Shown: positions 22,107 through 34,801, counted from the first letter of the stretch. The stretch is DNA of 64,000 bases from Zantedeschia hybrid cultivar (GCA_030544215.1 JARZZO010000012.1:39161194-39225193); one strand, 5' to 3'. Numbers and translations: made by a program. The notes: generated by a model not told the origin, from the letters alone.

Positions 22107-23801
22107 TGTTAGTTTTAGGTGGCCAACAAGCCAATCTGACTATGTAAATCTCGTTCATTTATTAATATAATTGCATGATATTCATTATGTGTAAATCGCA
22201 TTAATTCTCATTTCGTAATGAAGTCCGTGAATATGTGCTATAGTGATCAGATTATGATTAGATCATACTAATGAGACTGATCACTTAAACACACATATTC
22301 TTAATTGTTCCTAGTCGAAGGATATCTGAGAAGGACATCGGATATCCGGTTAGACTAGTACATATTACTCTTGCTCATATGATGAGGGTGACTGATCTCA
22401 TAAGTCACTTGTGTGGAGACACTAAGGCGAATCTGTAGGTGCTCATTGGAGAATGAGTTCACTTAACTTATCCGACTGAATCGCTGGATGGTATTGTATC
22501 TCACTGTCAACCAGCTTGATTCTATTGTCGCAGTTGCGTAGATGGTCCTCAGACCTGAGACACCAAGGACACCTTGTCGGTGGACTTCTGTGCTTTGACC
22601 TTGGTTTACGAATCTCTAGCCACGGGATTCTAATATGCCAAGGATTGGGTATAGCGGAATACCGTCGAAGGGAATTGTGTGTCAATAAGAAATCATTCGC
22701 TCTCAGTACTTAGAGAGAGAATGCTCTAGGAAGGATGCGCGAAAGTCCCTGGCCAGGGCGGATTATAATATCGGGAAAGGAGTTTTTGGGTACAGCAGAA
22801 TACCGTCGAAGGGAATTGTGTGTCAATAAGGAATCATTCGCTCTCGGTACTTAGAGAGAGAATGCTCTAGGAAGGATGCGCGAAAGTCCCTGGCCAGGGC
22901 GGACGATAATATCGGGAAAGGAGTTTTCCGATATTCATCAGCGGCATCCAATCCAAGTGAGTCGACTGGTTAGGGTTTGACAGCTCGTCGTACCCTGGGT
23001 TGACTCGAGAGCATTGTACGAATGAAGGATTATATACACGCGGTGACTGTCGGCGGAAAGGTTCCAAGAGTGGGTTACTTAACCCCAATACCTTCCGGGT
23101 TCACGCGGTGTTGCTTGGCACCCAACGTAATCGGAGGCCCGGTCGAATTCGATGTGCGACATCAATTCGATTGATTAATTAATTAATAAAGGGTTATTAA
23201 TTGATTAATAAAGCCAGTGAGGAGTCACTGGACTTGTTGGGCCATTAACTGGACTGGTACTTGGGCCTAGAGGGTCACACGCAAATGATTCTCAAGGCGA
23301 TGGATAAATAAGTGGGTTTCATACAAACTGGGGGTTTTTATGAAAAACTGCGCGATTAGTATAAAACATAGCGAACGGGCTGAGCAGGCCAAGCTGCTGT
23401 TAACCCTAGCTGCCCCTCCTCTGTTTCTCTCTCTCTCTGGCGTCCAGACAGATCCAGATCTGCTCTGCCACTTCTCCGAATCCCGTTCGATGGGAAATCG
23501 TCCGCGTGTTGCGGCGATCGTTGCAGCGACCGGCGGAGGTTTCGTGGGCTGCGAAGAACGAGGAACGCGAGGATATTCGTTGCGAGGAGGATTGCGTGGA
23601 GTCGCTAGAGGTCGGGCGCTTGCGCGGCTTGCGGTGTCGCACCGACGGAACCGAACGGTTGCGATTCCGAATCCGCACATGGTGACTACAGATAATCCGA
23701 ATATCGTGTTTTTAGATTTTTTCGAAACGGGAAAATGGATCGCTATTTTATTTTATTTTCCGCTGCGTGAGCGATCCGGAGAAACCCGAGAAAACCCAAC
23801 A
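22107..23801 (+). mobile_element. 3' LTR of element A
   Basis: Begins TGTTAGTTTTAGGTGG and ends AAAACCCAACA. It is 151 bp longer than the 5' LTR, mainly because of the tandem duplication at 22647-22927. The CTAGTC/GACTAG hairpin is at 22311-22358 and the TATA box at 23360-23366. Confidence 0.95.
22647..22927 (+). repeat. Tandem duplication inside A 3' LTR
   Basis: Two direct copies, 22647-22787 and 22788-22927, from GGGTA...GAATACCGTCG to GGGAAAGGAGTTTT. The 5' LTR and all other A-family LTRs in the window have a single copy, so this arose after or during insertion of A. Confidence 0.92.
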
Positions 23802-23806
23802 ATGAT
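23802..23806. repeat. Target-site duplication of element A, right copy
   Basis: ATGAT, matching 5105-5109. The next base already begins the target duplication of element C. Confidence 0.93.
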
Positions 23807-23811
23807 AATCT
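23807..23811. repeat. Target-site duplication of element C, left copy
   Basis: AATCT precedes the TGATGGATATAGG start of C's 5' LTR and recurs at 33010-33014 after C's 3' LTR. Confidence 0.92.
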
Positions 23812-25398
23812 TGATGGATATAGGTGTCCTCTAAGCCAATCATAAGGCACCTATTTCAATTTGGTTCGCTAATCAATGGCATTAAATTCACTATGTAGAT
23901 TGGCATATTTGTAATTGCGCATAATGAAGTCTATGAATATGTGCAATAGTCATCAGATTATGATGAGATCATAATAATGAGACTGATGACTTATAAACAC
24001 ATATTTTTAATTGTTCCTAGTCGTAGGATGTTTGAGAAGGATATCAAACATCCGGTTAGACTAGTACATGTTATTCCAGCTCATATGATGAGGGTGACTG
24101 ATCTCGTTAGTTACTAGTGTGGAGACACAATGGTAAACATGTAGGTGCTCATTGGGGAATGAGTTCACTGAACTGATCCGACATGAATCGCCGAATGGTA
24201 ATTTACCTGATTGTCAATCGGCTTGATTCATCGTCACAGTAGCGTATTTGTTCCTTGGACTTGAGACACCAAAGACACCTTGTCGGTGGACTTCTGGACT
24301 TTGACCTTGACCTACGAATCCCTATCCACGGGATCTCAAATAGTCAAGGATCGGGTCCAGCGGAAGACCTTCAAAGGTGATTGTGTGTTCAATAAAGGAT
24401 CGTTCGCTCTCAGGTAACTGGAGAGAGAATGCTCTAGAATAGATCCGCAGGAGTCTCTGGCCAGAGCAGAAACAATATCAGAAAAGTGGTTTTCGGATAT
24501 TGTACAGCGGAGTCTGATTCAAGTGAGTTGACCATCTAGGATTTGACAGTTGACCATATCCTAGGTTAACTCGAGAGCATTGTACGAACGAAGGATTATA
24601 GCCACGTGGTAACTGTGGACGGACAGGTTCCATGAGCGGGTTACTGAACCCCATTACCTTCCGAGATCATGCGGTGTTGCTTGGCACCCAACTTGATCGG
24701 AAGTCCGACCGAATTTACAAGCGATGATAATTCGGTTAAGTAATTAGTTAATATATAGATATTAATTAATTACAATAAGTCAATAACTAGTTATTGGACT
24801 TAACGGGCTGAAAACTGGAATGGTAAATGGGCCTAGAGGGTCACACGCAATACGATTCTCAGTTGGTGGTACATAAGTAGGATTTATATTAACTCGGGGA
24901 CTTTTGTGAAAAGTCGCGCCGACTTAATATATATACGCGCTGTTGAGAAACCCTGGGCCAAGCTCCAGGATTTCCCCTTGCTGGCCGTCATCTTGCCTAT
25001 ATTCTCTCCTCCTCTGGGTGCCCCGTTCAAGGCGCCAGAACAGTTTCTGTCTCCGTCGCATGTGATTCCCGAAAGTCGGGAATTCATGTCGGCGGGATTT
25101 CAGCAATCGTTGCGGCGACGAATTTTCAGCGAGCGAGCTGAAACGGACAAGGGATCGAGGAAAAACCACCGCGGAAGATCGCGTGGATACCGCTGGAGGC
25201 CGGACGCTTGTGCGGCTCGCGGCATCACCTCGACGGAACCGAGACGGAAGCGGATTCGAATCCGCGCACGGTAACTGGATCACTTCCCGTTGTTTTCGAT
25301 TTTAGTTTTTCGTTCCGAATCGGATCAGCGGGCATCTGGCGGGATCATTTTGTTCATCGTTTCCGCTGCGTTCTTCTCGTCCCGCCCGGATCCTAACA
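23812..25398 (+). mobile_element. 5' LTR of element C
   Basis: 1587 bp, TGATGGATATAGG to TCCTAACA. It is distinct in sequence from A and B LTRs but collinear with them through shared blocks (for example GTGTGGAGACAC and GGGCCTAGAGGGTCACAC). Hairpins lie at 23948-23991, 24017-24064, 24185-24229, 24474-24501 and 24525-24572. U5 palindrome GCGGATTCGAATCCGC is at 25250-25265. Confidence 0.93.
24928..24935 (+). promoter_or_regulatory. TATA box of C 5' LTR
   Basis: TATATATA at the U3/R border, equivalent to the TATAAAA of the other families. Confidence 0.7.
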
Positions 25399-25399
25399 G

Positions 25400-25415
25400 T
25401 GGTATCAGAGCCAGG
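25400..25415 (+). other. Primer binding site of element C
   Basis: TGGTATCAGAGCCAGG, one base after the LTR end; initiator tRNA-Met type. Confidence 0.95.
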
Positions 25416-26279
25416 TTATGCTCTGATCTGCTCCGGAATGACTAAATTATTATTCTAAAATTATTTCCATGCTCAGATTATGTTTCTCTTATAGAAATTA
25501 CTTATGTGATGAGTACACAATAATTGGATTATTTTTTTGTGGAGAAAAACAGTTTCATCATGTTCTTCATGGAGATGAAGAACTGGATTTGTGGGCTTCA
25601 AAAGGGGATTAATGGTGGTTGGACCATCTCTGAAGGTTTGCTGGCATGACCAGCTACCCCTCACCATCCCCGGAAAATTTCCATGGCGGCCGATGGAGCT
25701 TTTCTTCCCATAATTTTCAAGAGTTGAAAAAGGATTGAGGAAAGGCCAAGATCTGCAAAACTTCACAAATCTCCATCTTTGGAGGTTCATTGGCGGCGAA
25801 GGAGTCGCCGGCTGGCCATCACCAGCGGTGGAAATGAAAGGGTAACTCCCCTCTGCAATTTTCGGCCACCATCGCTACCGGCGGCGGTGGGGGCGCCGCC
25901 CAAAACTGGCTGCAAAAGGGGGTAAGAAACCCAATAACGGGCCGGTCGAACTACAGGAAAGGGGCCTGGACCGGCCGGTCCCACGCCAGGCGCTTGGCCG
26001 GGTGCCCGGCTCGGGCACGCCTGGGGCCCGGCTTGGCTCGGCCAGGTGCCCCAAGCCCGAGCCAGGTGCCCCTGGCCCGAGCCAGGTGCGGCCCTGGCTG
26101 CGCCAGCCAGAGTCAGTTGGGCCCGAGCCCACTTGCTCAGGCCCATTAAGCCTATTTTGGCCCAATTAACCCAAAAAACCCCTTATTTAATTAAAAACCC
26201 CACCCTATTTAACTTGAAATTGAAATTAATAATGTTTAAAATTATTTTAAACATTAAATTAATTATTTTGAGTTGAAAG

Positions 26280-27250
26280 AGGATCATAATTAAGATATAT
26301 TTTAATCAAATATTTTGTAGGGTTTATTAAGATGTGATCTTAATAGTTAATTGTTTTAACTAAATAAGATAGGATCTTGTTATTAATTGATTTTAATTAA
26401 TTAATTAAATGAGTTAAAATTAAGATATGATCTTAATTATAAATAACTTTTAATTAGTTGATTAAAAGGGTTTATATTTAAGATATGATCTTAAATATAA
26501 TTGACAAATGTTGTTATTTATTTAAAATGAGATCTTAATCAATTATTAACAATTGTTGTTATTAATTATTAAGATAATGTTATTAATCTTAATTAACAAG
26601 TGTTGTTAATTTATATTTAAGATTTGATCTTAAAATTATATTAACAAGAGTTGTTATTTGATTATTAAGTAGTGACTTAAACTTTAATTATTAAATGTTG
26701 TTAATTAATCTTGGTCAAGTGATTAGATTGTTTTAATTTCTTAGCAATTGTTGTTATGAAATTAAGTATTTGATTAAGGGACACTTAATAAAATTTATTA
26801 AGTCTTTTATTAGCTTTTAATAATAGTTATTAAAGAGTTAATTGTTTCTTAAGAATTAACCTTAATAAAAGTTATTGGGGATTAATTAAAGCTTACTAAT
26901 AGTTATTAAGCTAATTAATATTCTCAAGAATTTCTTAATTAAAATTTGAAGATCTAATCTACTTAATAATATAATCATTTAATAAATGTTATTAAGGGAT
27001 TAATAAAGTCTAAAATGTTAGACTATTTTAATTAGAAATGTTCTAATTCTTATTTCTTAATAGTTGTTATTGAGAAATATGCTTTAAGTGAAGGGGTTTA
27101 TTAACAAGGAGTTGTTAAGGGTTTAATAATTGGAATTATAACTTCTTTTATAAGTGTTATTTAGGAATTTTTAATTCTATCTAAATGTTAGATTGTTTCG
27201 CATTAATAATTGTTATCAATGTGATTTAATATTAATTTAAGTGTTAGATT
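26280..27250 (+). repeat. AT-rich micro-palindrome array of element C
   Basis: Several TTAAGAT-NT-GATCTTAA palindromes (about 26330, 26420, 26480, 26620) and many AATAA-NNG-TTATT or AACAA-NNG-TTGTT units. The arms differ from those in A, D and E while the NNG spacer recurs. Confidence 0.65.
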
Positions 27251-28135
27251 AATTAATTTAGAATTATTCTAAATACTGCATGGAATATTTTAGAATTTTA
27301 ATTTTAGCTTTGTGTGCACATGTTGATGTGTTTAATGCTTTAAATTAGATTTAGTGCATGTTAGAAAATAAGATTTTCAAAAATTCAAATTATCCAATTT
27401 TTATTGGTATCTAGGTTTTAAGAAAGCCAAAATTATTATAATTTCAAAATTTTAGCCTTCATGTGATGTGCTTTATCATGTGTGGATGGTTAAAATTTGT
27501 GGTGGTCATGGACATGCACTTAGTTAATTTCATATCATGTGATGGTGTGTGATTTTGTGGATTGTTATGGAATGTGATGTACATTAATTAAGTGTTAATT
27601 AATGAGGCCTGCGTGTCTCTCTCTCTTTCTCATTCCATTGTAATTCTATCTCCCTTTGTCATTGTACTCGGCCATAAGGCTTTCTCTTACAATTTATTTT
27701 TATTTGAAATTATTTCAAAATTAATATTATTTGTAATTGATCGCACCGACCGAAGAAAGGCGATGATGATCCACAAATGCAACCAGGAAGGTGACAGGAG
27801 ATGAGATCACCAGTGGCTAAGTGTTTGAATGTTTAGATTATATAAATGTTATATATTTTTGGTGATTAATTATTTGTCTCCAGTTAATCACCGTGCTGTC
27901 TATGACCACATAAGGAACATGTATGGATGATGCATATTTTTAGTTATTAATTATGAATCAATTGCTAATATCTAGGTATAGTTAAATATATTCGATATAT
28001 TTATAAACTATCACCTAAGATGAGACCAACTTAACATAAACAAAACCTTCAACATAAAGTCTAAGCCGGAGCGCAAGTCATTGAGAATGTACCGCGTGGC
28101 TCTCCATTAATATAGTTTTTAGAACTTGATTAAGT

Positions 28136-28456
28136 GATGACAGTTTCTACGTGTTTACCCGAGATCTGCCACCATCTGATGAAAGGACTATTAACTATGG
28201 CATTATAATGCCTTGAGATTAGAATAGAGGAACGGTGTAGCTATCCTCGCGTTTACCCGGGAGCTGCATTCTTACTCTACTCTGTCACGTATTGATGGTA
28301 AAGCTTAGACCAGGTATAATGGTCTACTGTGTTTACTCAGGACCATTAAAGACCTGGGAGCCGAAATAAGATCGGATATTGCAAGGAGTTGCAATTACCA
28401 TGAGATGGTTGCTCTAAGATAATGGTATGATACTATGTATTTACCCGAGGTCATAC
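28136..28456 (+). other. Four leader hairpins of element C
   Basis: Loops near GTGTTTACCCGAGG as in B. Stems: imperfect GATGACAG/CTGCCACC (28136-), GTGTAGCT/AGCTGCAT (28235-28269, two G-U pairs), TAATGGTC/GACCATTA (28317-28346) and GTATGA/TCATAC (28425-28456). Confidence 0.75.
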
Positions 28457-28631
28457 TGTGATTCTTGGAGATTCTGATCCTCATTAGGAGACCGTCGAAG
28501 TCTTCCGTTCTTTAGACCTGAAGGTTATACAGTCCGTCGAAAAATAGTGAGAAATAATTCAAGATAAAAGATCATAATTGAATTATCAGAGCTATCTGCT
28601 TAAATTACGTTATTTCCTTCGATTAACTAAA

Positions 28632-31420
28632 ATGTCGTCTATTCGAGAAGTTGGCATATTGGATGTCAATACTTCTCATACTCAGACTGACTTGAAAAAC
28701 TCTGAAGAATGTCTTCAGGGCCAAGTGAAAGTCACTATACTAATCAAATATCATGAATCTTCTTACTTGGATAGACCAAGGTGAAGAGGTACTCATGGTG
28801 TGCCTTACTGAAAGACAATAATTCTAATGAAATCTCTTATTTGGATAGACCAAGATGAAGAGATATTTATGATATGTCTTTGAGAAAGACAAGTGATAAG
28901 ATTTTAAACGATCTAATCCACATCTGAAAAAGATAAAGAAAAGTCAGCTGAGATAGAGAAGTAGCAGTTCTCCCACTGCAACTAATATAAGGATACTGGT
29001 AAAGGCAAAATGAATATGAAACTTGAAAGAAGTCTCATATATTCTTGTGATCAACTTTTGCATGTCTATTGGAGAATTAGCGTATCCAATATGAGATATT
29101 GGAAATGATTCTCAGAACTGCGATAGTGTGCAGACTTAGACAAGTAAAAAGAAATCGAGAAAATGTAAGTGTTGAGTTAGACTCAACTATTGTTCATGAT
29201 ATACATAGGTTGCTGTCTGACAGTAAGTCTGTGTATATCTATAAGAGTCTAAAATGAAACTGAATAATTATTATTTAGTTGCATAAGATATCAAGAATAT
29301 TAAAAGTGAATAACGTTGACTGAGAAAGAATAATAGTTGTTCGAATCAGTCAATGCACTATAGATTCTTGAAGTAACATTTCGTGTGATGAATGTTCACA
29401 AGTCTCCTATAGAAATGAACTGTGTGAATCCTGATTATCTATAGTATTGTACATAGGGTTGTACAATAAGAAATTATTCATGCTGATGCATATTGATGTA
29501 AACAGTTCAAAGGCCAAAGATAATCATTACTATTGACTTACCTTATAGTTTACTCTTGGAATGATTCGACTGTATGTACTTACTGAAGTACAAGACGAAT
29601 GCATATGAAAGATTAAGGTATAAGATCAATATGAAGTATTAGAATTTTTGATTTGATCAAAGAAATTAATACTTAGGTATATGATTCACATAAATCATTA
29701 AGAGGATAATTGTATCCTCACTCGATTGATCTTCATTGTACATCATAGTAATATGATAGAATGAGGGATTGTACCTTATTAAGATATGGTGCAATGCATA
29801 ATAAGATTTGCCTGATTCTTATATCCTTTTGAACATGAGTATGAACATTAGATGTCCATACTTTATAGATGGTTCCAAATCAGTCAGTGTGTGTCCATAT
29901 AAGATATGAAAACTAAATAATTCATATGAGATGTAAATTATGAACAAACCTGATTTAAAAGTCAGGTATTACCGTGGTGTGAATTTGTAAATGTCTAAAG
30001 AGTTTCGACATTACAATTATTGGCTAGGCGATAATTAAATAATTATCGTCATGAAAGTTGTCTTTTGTGAAGAGGAATATGTCCTCAAAGAAGACAGTGA
30101 GAGCTGATAAAACTAGAAGATGTTCTAGATTCACAAGTTAACATAAGATTATTAAATAATCTTTAGTTGTTTGGAACCACTCATGACACACATCAGAGAG
30201 CTTTGTAGATTTTTTTGAGATTCTCTTAGTGACCAGAAAGATATGTTTGACATATCTAATTGAGTAAGATGAGAGGAGCTCAAAATAAATTATGATCTAA
30301 AATCTATGATAATGATGCTCTTTGTCATTACAACTTTGAGATTGATAAGTTTATTAGAATTCTACTTATCTATACTGTCAATCATGAGATGATGACAGTT
30401 AGATATTAAAAGCGTCCACTCAATGTGATTGAGGTAAAGATGTATATGATACACCTTTAAAGCTTTTAGAATGTCCAGGAAGCAAGTTATGATTTCAAAA
30501 TTATTTTGAATCAAACTGAAACTTCCTAAGTTGTAATAAAAGTTTTGACTTAAATTGTCAAATATTATGTGATCATTAAGAATGATCACGGATTGTGTGT
30601 GTTCAAAGAGGACAGTGGGAGCACGATCGCTTTAGTAATGCTTTATGATAATAACATCAAAGTCATTAAGAATGACTTCAGGATGTTACTATTAGTGAAA
30701 GCATTGCTGACCATGTTTTCCTCCATAATAAATTTAGTTATAATATCCCACGTATTAGAAATACAAATCTATTAAGATAGATTGGTGGGGATATTATATT
30801 GACCTGTATGTCAAGATGTTTGGCATAAATTTCATAACAAATCTTAATTGTTGAGATATAGAATTTATTCATTTAAAGAAAAAGTTCCTTAAAGGATACA
30901 TGAGTGAAATGCATCATTAAGCGTTTGAGAAGTGCTAAGGATGCATTCACGTATATTGAGAGGATGATTTGAAACTATGAGGTTACACTGACTCAAATTT
31001 CAAGTCAAATAATGGATTCAACCTTCTAGTAGAAAGGAATGGATTAGAATGGTTCCAATCCAGAACTCGATATTAAGGTGACGACATAGACAAGTGATAC
31101 TGTTATTGGAACAATATGGATGAAAAGGTTCATCCCTGATCTAGATGTAGTTCTAAAAGGTCTATGATTAAATCTCGTTGTTGTAGGACAACAGTGGGAG
31201 CGATCAATTGTGTGATCGAGCCATGGTCTCTTCAGAAGTTACAGAACATTCTGAGGCTCTTTCACAAGTTCAGAGACAAAGGATTAAGAGGAAATAACGT
31301 AATGGAAATATTCTATCTGTAGATAATTTAGCAGATCCCTGACCAAGTCTTAGTCACAGACTTTATGTGAGCATCACCTAGATTTGATGGAGATCAAATG
31401 CGAAAGTGATTGGCTTGAGT
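28632..31420 (+). pseudogene. Erased Gag-Pol remnant of element C
   Basis: An ATG (MSSIREVG..., 28632) stands where gag starts in relatives. After it only islands are recognisable. An integrase piece near 29577-29630 resembles the MKYKSEAFEKF block of A. An RT piece near 30600-30660 reads YDNNI where YVDDI is expected. An RNase H piece lies near 30950-31070. Stops and frameshifts occur throughout, and the region is about 2.8 kb compared with about 3.4 kb in A. It has no coding capacity. It might persist only as spacer or packaging sequence, which is inference. Confidence 0.8.
28751..28905 (+). repeat. Approximate 77-base direct repeat in C
   Basis: Two adjacent diverged copies around the shared core TTGGATAGACCAAGRTGAAG, starting near 28751 and 28828. 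It is not seen in A, B or F. Confidence 0.6.
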
Positions 31421-31422
31421 CC

Positions 31423-31433
31423 AAGTGGGAGAT
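31423..31433 (+). other. Polypurine tract of element C
   Basis: AAGTGGGAGAT directly before TGATAGATATAGG of the 3' LTR. It is intact although the coding region is erased. Confidence 0.9.
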
Positions 31434-33009
31434 TGATAGATATAGGTGTCCTCTAAGCCAATCATAAGGCACCTATTTCAATCTGGTTCACTAATCAATG
31501 GCATTAAATTCATTATGTAGATTGACATATTTGTAATTGCGCATAATGAAGTCCATGAATATGTGTAATAGTCATCAGATTATGATGAGATCATAATAAT
31601 GAGACTGATGACTTATAAACACATATTCTTAATAGTTCCTAGTCGTAGGATGTTTGAGAAGGATATCAAACATCCGGTTAGACTAGTACATGTTATTCCA
31701 GCTCATATGATGAGGGTGACTGATCTCGCTAGTTACTAGTGTGGAGACACAATGGTAAACCTGTAGGCGCTCATTGGGGAATGAGTTCACTAAACTGATC
31801 CGACATGAATCGCCGAATGGTAATTTACCTGACTGTCAATCGGCTTGATTCATTGTCACAGTGGCGTGGTTGATCCTTGGACTTGAGACACCAAAGATAC
31901 CTTGTCGGTGGACTTCTGGACTTTGACCTTGACCTACGAATCCCTATCTACGGGATCTCAAATAGTCAAGGATCGGGTCTAGGGGAAGACCTTCGAAGGT
32001 GATTGTGTGTTCAATAAAGGATCGTTCGCTCTCAGGTAACTGGAGAGAAAATGCTCTAGAATAGATCCGCAGGAGTCTCTGGCCAGAGCAGAAACAATAT
32101 CAGAAAAGTGGTTTTCAGATATTGTACAGCGGAGTCTGATTCAAGTGAGTTGACCATCTAGGATTTAACAGTTGACCATACCCTAGGTTAACTCGAGAGC
32201 ATTGTACGAACGAAGGATTATAGCCACGTGGTAACTGTATACGGACAGGTTCCATGAGCGGGTTGCTGAACACCATTACCTTCTGGGATCATGCGGTGTT
32301 GCTTGGCACCCAACTTGATTGGAAGTCCGACCGAATTTACATGCGATGATGATTCGGTTAAGTAATTAGTTAATATCTAGATATTAATTAATTACAATAA
32401 GTCAATAACTAGTTATTGGACTTAACGGGCTGAAAACCGGAATGGTAAATGGGCCTAGAGGGTCACACACAATAAGATTCTCAGTCGGTGGTACATAACT
32501 GGGATTTATATTAACTCGGGGACTTTTGTGAAAAGTTGCGCCGACTTAATATATATACGTGCTGTTGAGAAACCCTGGGCCAAGCTCCAGGATTTCCCCT
32601 TGCTGGCCGTCATCTTGCCTATACTCTTTCCTCCTCTGGGTTCCCCGTTCAAGGCGCCAGAACAGTTTCCGTCTCCGCCGCGTGTGATTCCCGAAAGTCG
32701 GGAATTCCTGTCAGCGGGATTTCAGCAATCGTTGCGGCGACGGATCTTTAGCGAGCGAGCTGAAACGGACGAGGGATCGAGGACGAACCTCCCCGGAGGA
32801 TCGCGTGGATACTGCTGGAGGCCGGACGCTTGTGCGGCTCGCGGCATCGCCTCGACAGAAGCGGATTCGAATCCGCGCACGGTAATCGGATCACTTCCCA
32901 TTGTTTTCGATTTTAGTTTTTCGTTCCGAATTGGATCAGCGGGCATCGGGCGGGATCATTTTGTTCATTATTTTTGCTACGTTCTTCGCGTCCTGCCCGG
33001 ATCCCAACA
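31434..33009 (+). mobile_element. 3' LTR of element C
   Basis: 1576 bp, TGATAGATATAGG to GATCCCAACA. Hairpin CTAGTC/GACTAG is at 31639-31686 and the U5 palindrome at 32861-32876. Confidence 0.93.
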
Positions 33010-33014
33010 AATCT
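33010..33014. repeat. Target-site duplication of element C, right copy
   Basis: AATCT, matching 23807-23811. Confidence 0.92.
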
Positions 33015-33230
33015 ATATTATAATTATTTTGGTGCATACTCAATTATGTGAGAGTTAGTTAATCAACGATCTCGTTTCACCCTATGTCCTTAGCTGTCAG
33101 GATAAATTTATCTATTGATTAATTAGGTTGATTAACTAAATCGAATCTCAAGTCTATAGACACATTAACTCAAAAGTGTATATTAATCATATTACAAATA
33201 CTCTAAAAGTATAGATCTATTTGTCATAGC
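33015..33230. other. Flanking DNA between C and D
   Basis: 216 bp of AT-rich sequence without a gene. With A, B and C removed it joins 5104-5109 directly. Its last five bases, ATAGC (33226-33230), would be the left half of D's target duplication, but no matching copy is found on the other side. Confidence 0.6.
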
Positions 33231-34787
33231 TGTTGGTATTTCTCGGGTTTCTCCAGATCGCTCACGCAACGGAAAATAAAATATTAAACTGCGATCCGTT
33301 TTTCCCGTTTCGAAAAACTAAAAAACTACGATTATCGAATAATCTATTCTCACCGTGTGTGGATTCGAATCTGCAACCGTTCGGTTCCGTCGGTGCGACA
33401 CCGCAAGCCGCGCAAGTGCCCGGCCTCTAGCGAAGTTCACGCGATCCTCCCTGTGACGGATATCCTCGCGTTCCACATTCTTCGTAGCCCACGAAACCTC
33501 CGCCGGTCGCCGCAACGATCGCCGTAACGTGCGGACGATTTCCCGTCGAACGGGATTCGGAGAAGCGGCGGAGCAGATCTAGATCTGTCTGGATGCCAGA
33601 GAGAGAGAGAAACAGAGGAGGGGCGGCTAGGGTTAGCAGCAGCTTGGCCTGCTCAGCCCGTTCGCTATGTTTTATACTAACCGCGCGGTTTTTCATAAAA
33701 ACCCTCGGTTTATATAAAACCCACTTACTTATCCATCGTCTTGAGAATCATGTGCGTGTGACCCTCTAGGCCCAAGTACCAGTACAGTTAATGGCCCAAC
33801 AAGTCTAGTGACTCCTCACTGGCTTTATTAATCAATTAATAATCCTATATTAATTAATTAATCAATCGAATTGATGTCGCACATCGAATTCGACCGGGCC
33901 TTCGATCACGTTGGGTGCCAAGCAATACCGCGTGAACCCAGAAGGTATTGGGGTTAAGTAGCCCACTCTTGGAACCTTTTCGCCGACAGTTACCACGTGG
34001 ATATAATCCTTCATTCGTACAATGCTCTCGAATCAACTCAGGGCATGGCGAGCTGTCAAACCCTAACCGCTCGACACACCTGGATTGGATGCCGCTGATG
34101 AATATCGAAAAACTCCTTTCCCGATATTATCGTCCGCCCTGGCTAGAGACATTCGCACATCCTTCTTAGAGCATTCTTTCTCTAAGTACCGAAAGCGAAT
34201 GATTCCTTATTGACACACAATTCCCTTCGACGGTATTCCGCTGTACCTAATCCTTGGCGTATTAGAATCCCGTGGCTAGAGATTCGTAAACCAAGGTCAA
34301 AGCACAGAAGTCCACCGACAAGGTGTCCTTGGTGTCTCAGGTCCGAGGACCATCCACGCAACTGCGACAATAGAATCAAGCTGGTTGATAGTGAGGTACA
34401 ATACCATCCAGCGATTCAGTCGGATTAGTCAGTGAACTCATTCTCCAATGAGCATCTACATATTCGCCTTAGTTTCTCCACACAAGTGACTTATGAGATC
34501 AGTCACCCTCATCATATGAGCAGGAGTAATCTGTACTAGTCTAACCGGATATCCGATGTCCTTCTCAGATATCCTTCGACTAGGAACAATTAAGAATATG
34601 TGTGTTTAAGTGATCAGTCGCATTAGTATGATCTTATCATAATCTGATCACTATAGCACATATTCACGGACTTCATTAGGAAACGAGAATTAATGCGATT
34701 TACACATAATGAATATTATGCCATTATATTAATAAATGAACGAGATTTACATAGTCAGATTGGCTTGTAGGCCACCTAAAACTAACA
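33231..34787 (-). mobile_element. 3' LTR of element D
   Basis: 1557 bp, ends TGTTAGTTTTAGG (transcript start at 34787) and CCAACA (33231 side). It shares private bases such as AGTAGCCC and CAGTACAG with the left part of the LTR at 38857-40404. Confidence 0.93.
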
Positions 34788-34798
34788 ATCTCCCAGTT
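34788..34798 (-). other. Polypurine tract of element D, slightly mutated
   Basis: The complement reads AACTGGGAGAT, one change from the AAGTGGGAGAT of the others. Confidence 0.8.
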
Positions 34799-34801
34799 GT
34801 A

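Larger units (their letters stand above)
5110..23801 (+). mobile_element. Element A: Ty1/copia retrotransposon, gag-deleted subfamily, split by element B
   Basis: A complete LTR element: 5' LTR, initiator-Met tRNA binding site, long leader, gag-pol, polypurine tract, 3' LTR and five-base target duplication ATGAT. Element B interrupts the leader at 8978-18231, so A itself is about 9.4 kb. The two LTRs differ at roughly 19 positions in their first 480 bases by eye, mostly transitions, plus a 141-base duplication in the 3' copy. The Gag domain has a large in-frame deletion shared with D and E, and pol carries stops and a frameshift. A is therefore non-autonomous and now dead. Confidence 0.95.
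25416..28631 (+). other. Leader of element C
   Basis: GC-rich island (25930-26130), AT-rich array (26280-27250), then hairpins before the gag remnant. Small ORFs here are not conserved in the other elements. Confidence 0.8.
23812..33009 (+). mobile_element. Element C: copia-derived non-autonomous LTR element with erased polyprotein
   Basis: Complete 9198-bp element with LTRs, primer site, leader, polypurine tract and target duplication AATCT. The LTRs differ at about 19 positions in the first 480 by eye. The coding region (28632-31420) aligns only in scattered pieces with A's gag-pol and has no long ORF. The LTRs are thus far better kept than the coding part, pointing to movement by proteins from other elements. 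Confidence 0.93.

Noticed and set aside
26280..27250. Scaffold attachment region or satellite in the AT-rich leader
   Set aside because: The AT richness is structured as palindromes inside a retrotransposon leader, with no tandem period. A separate element is not supported.
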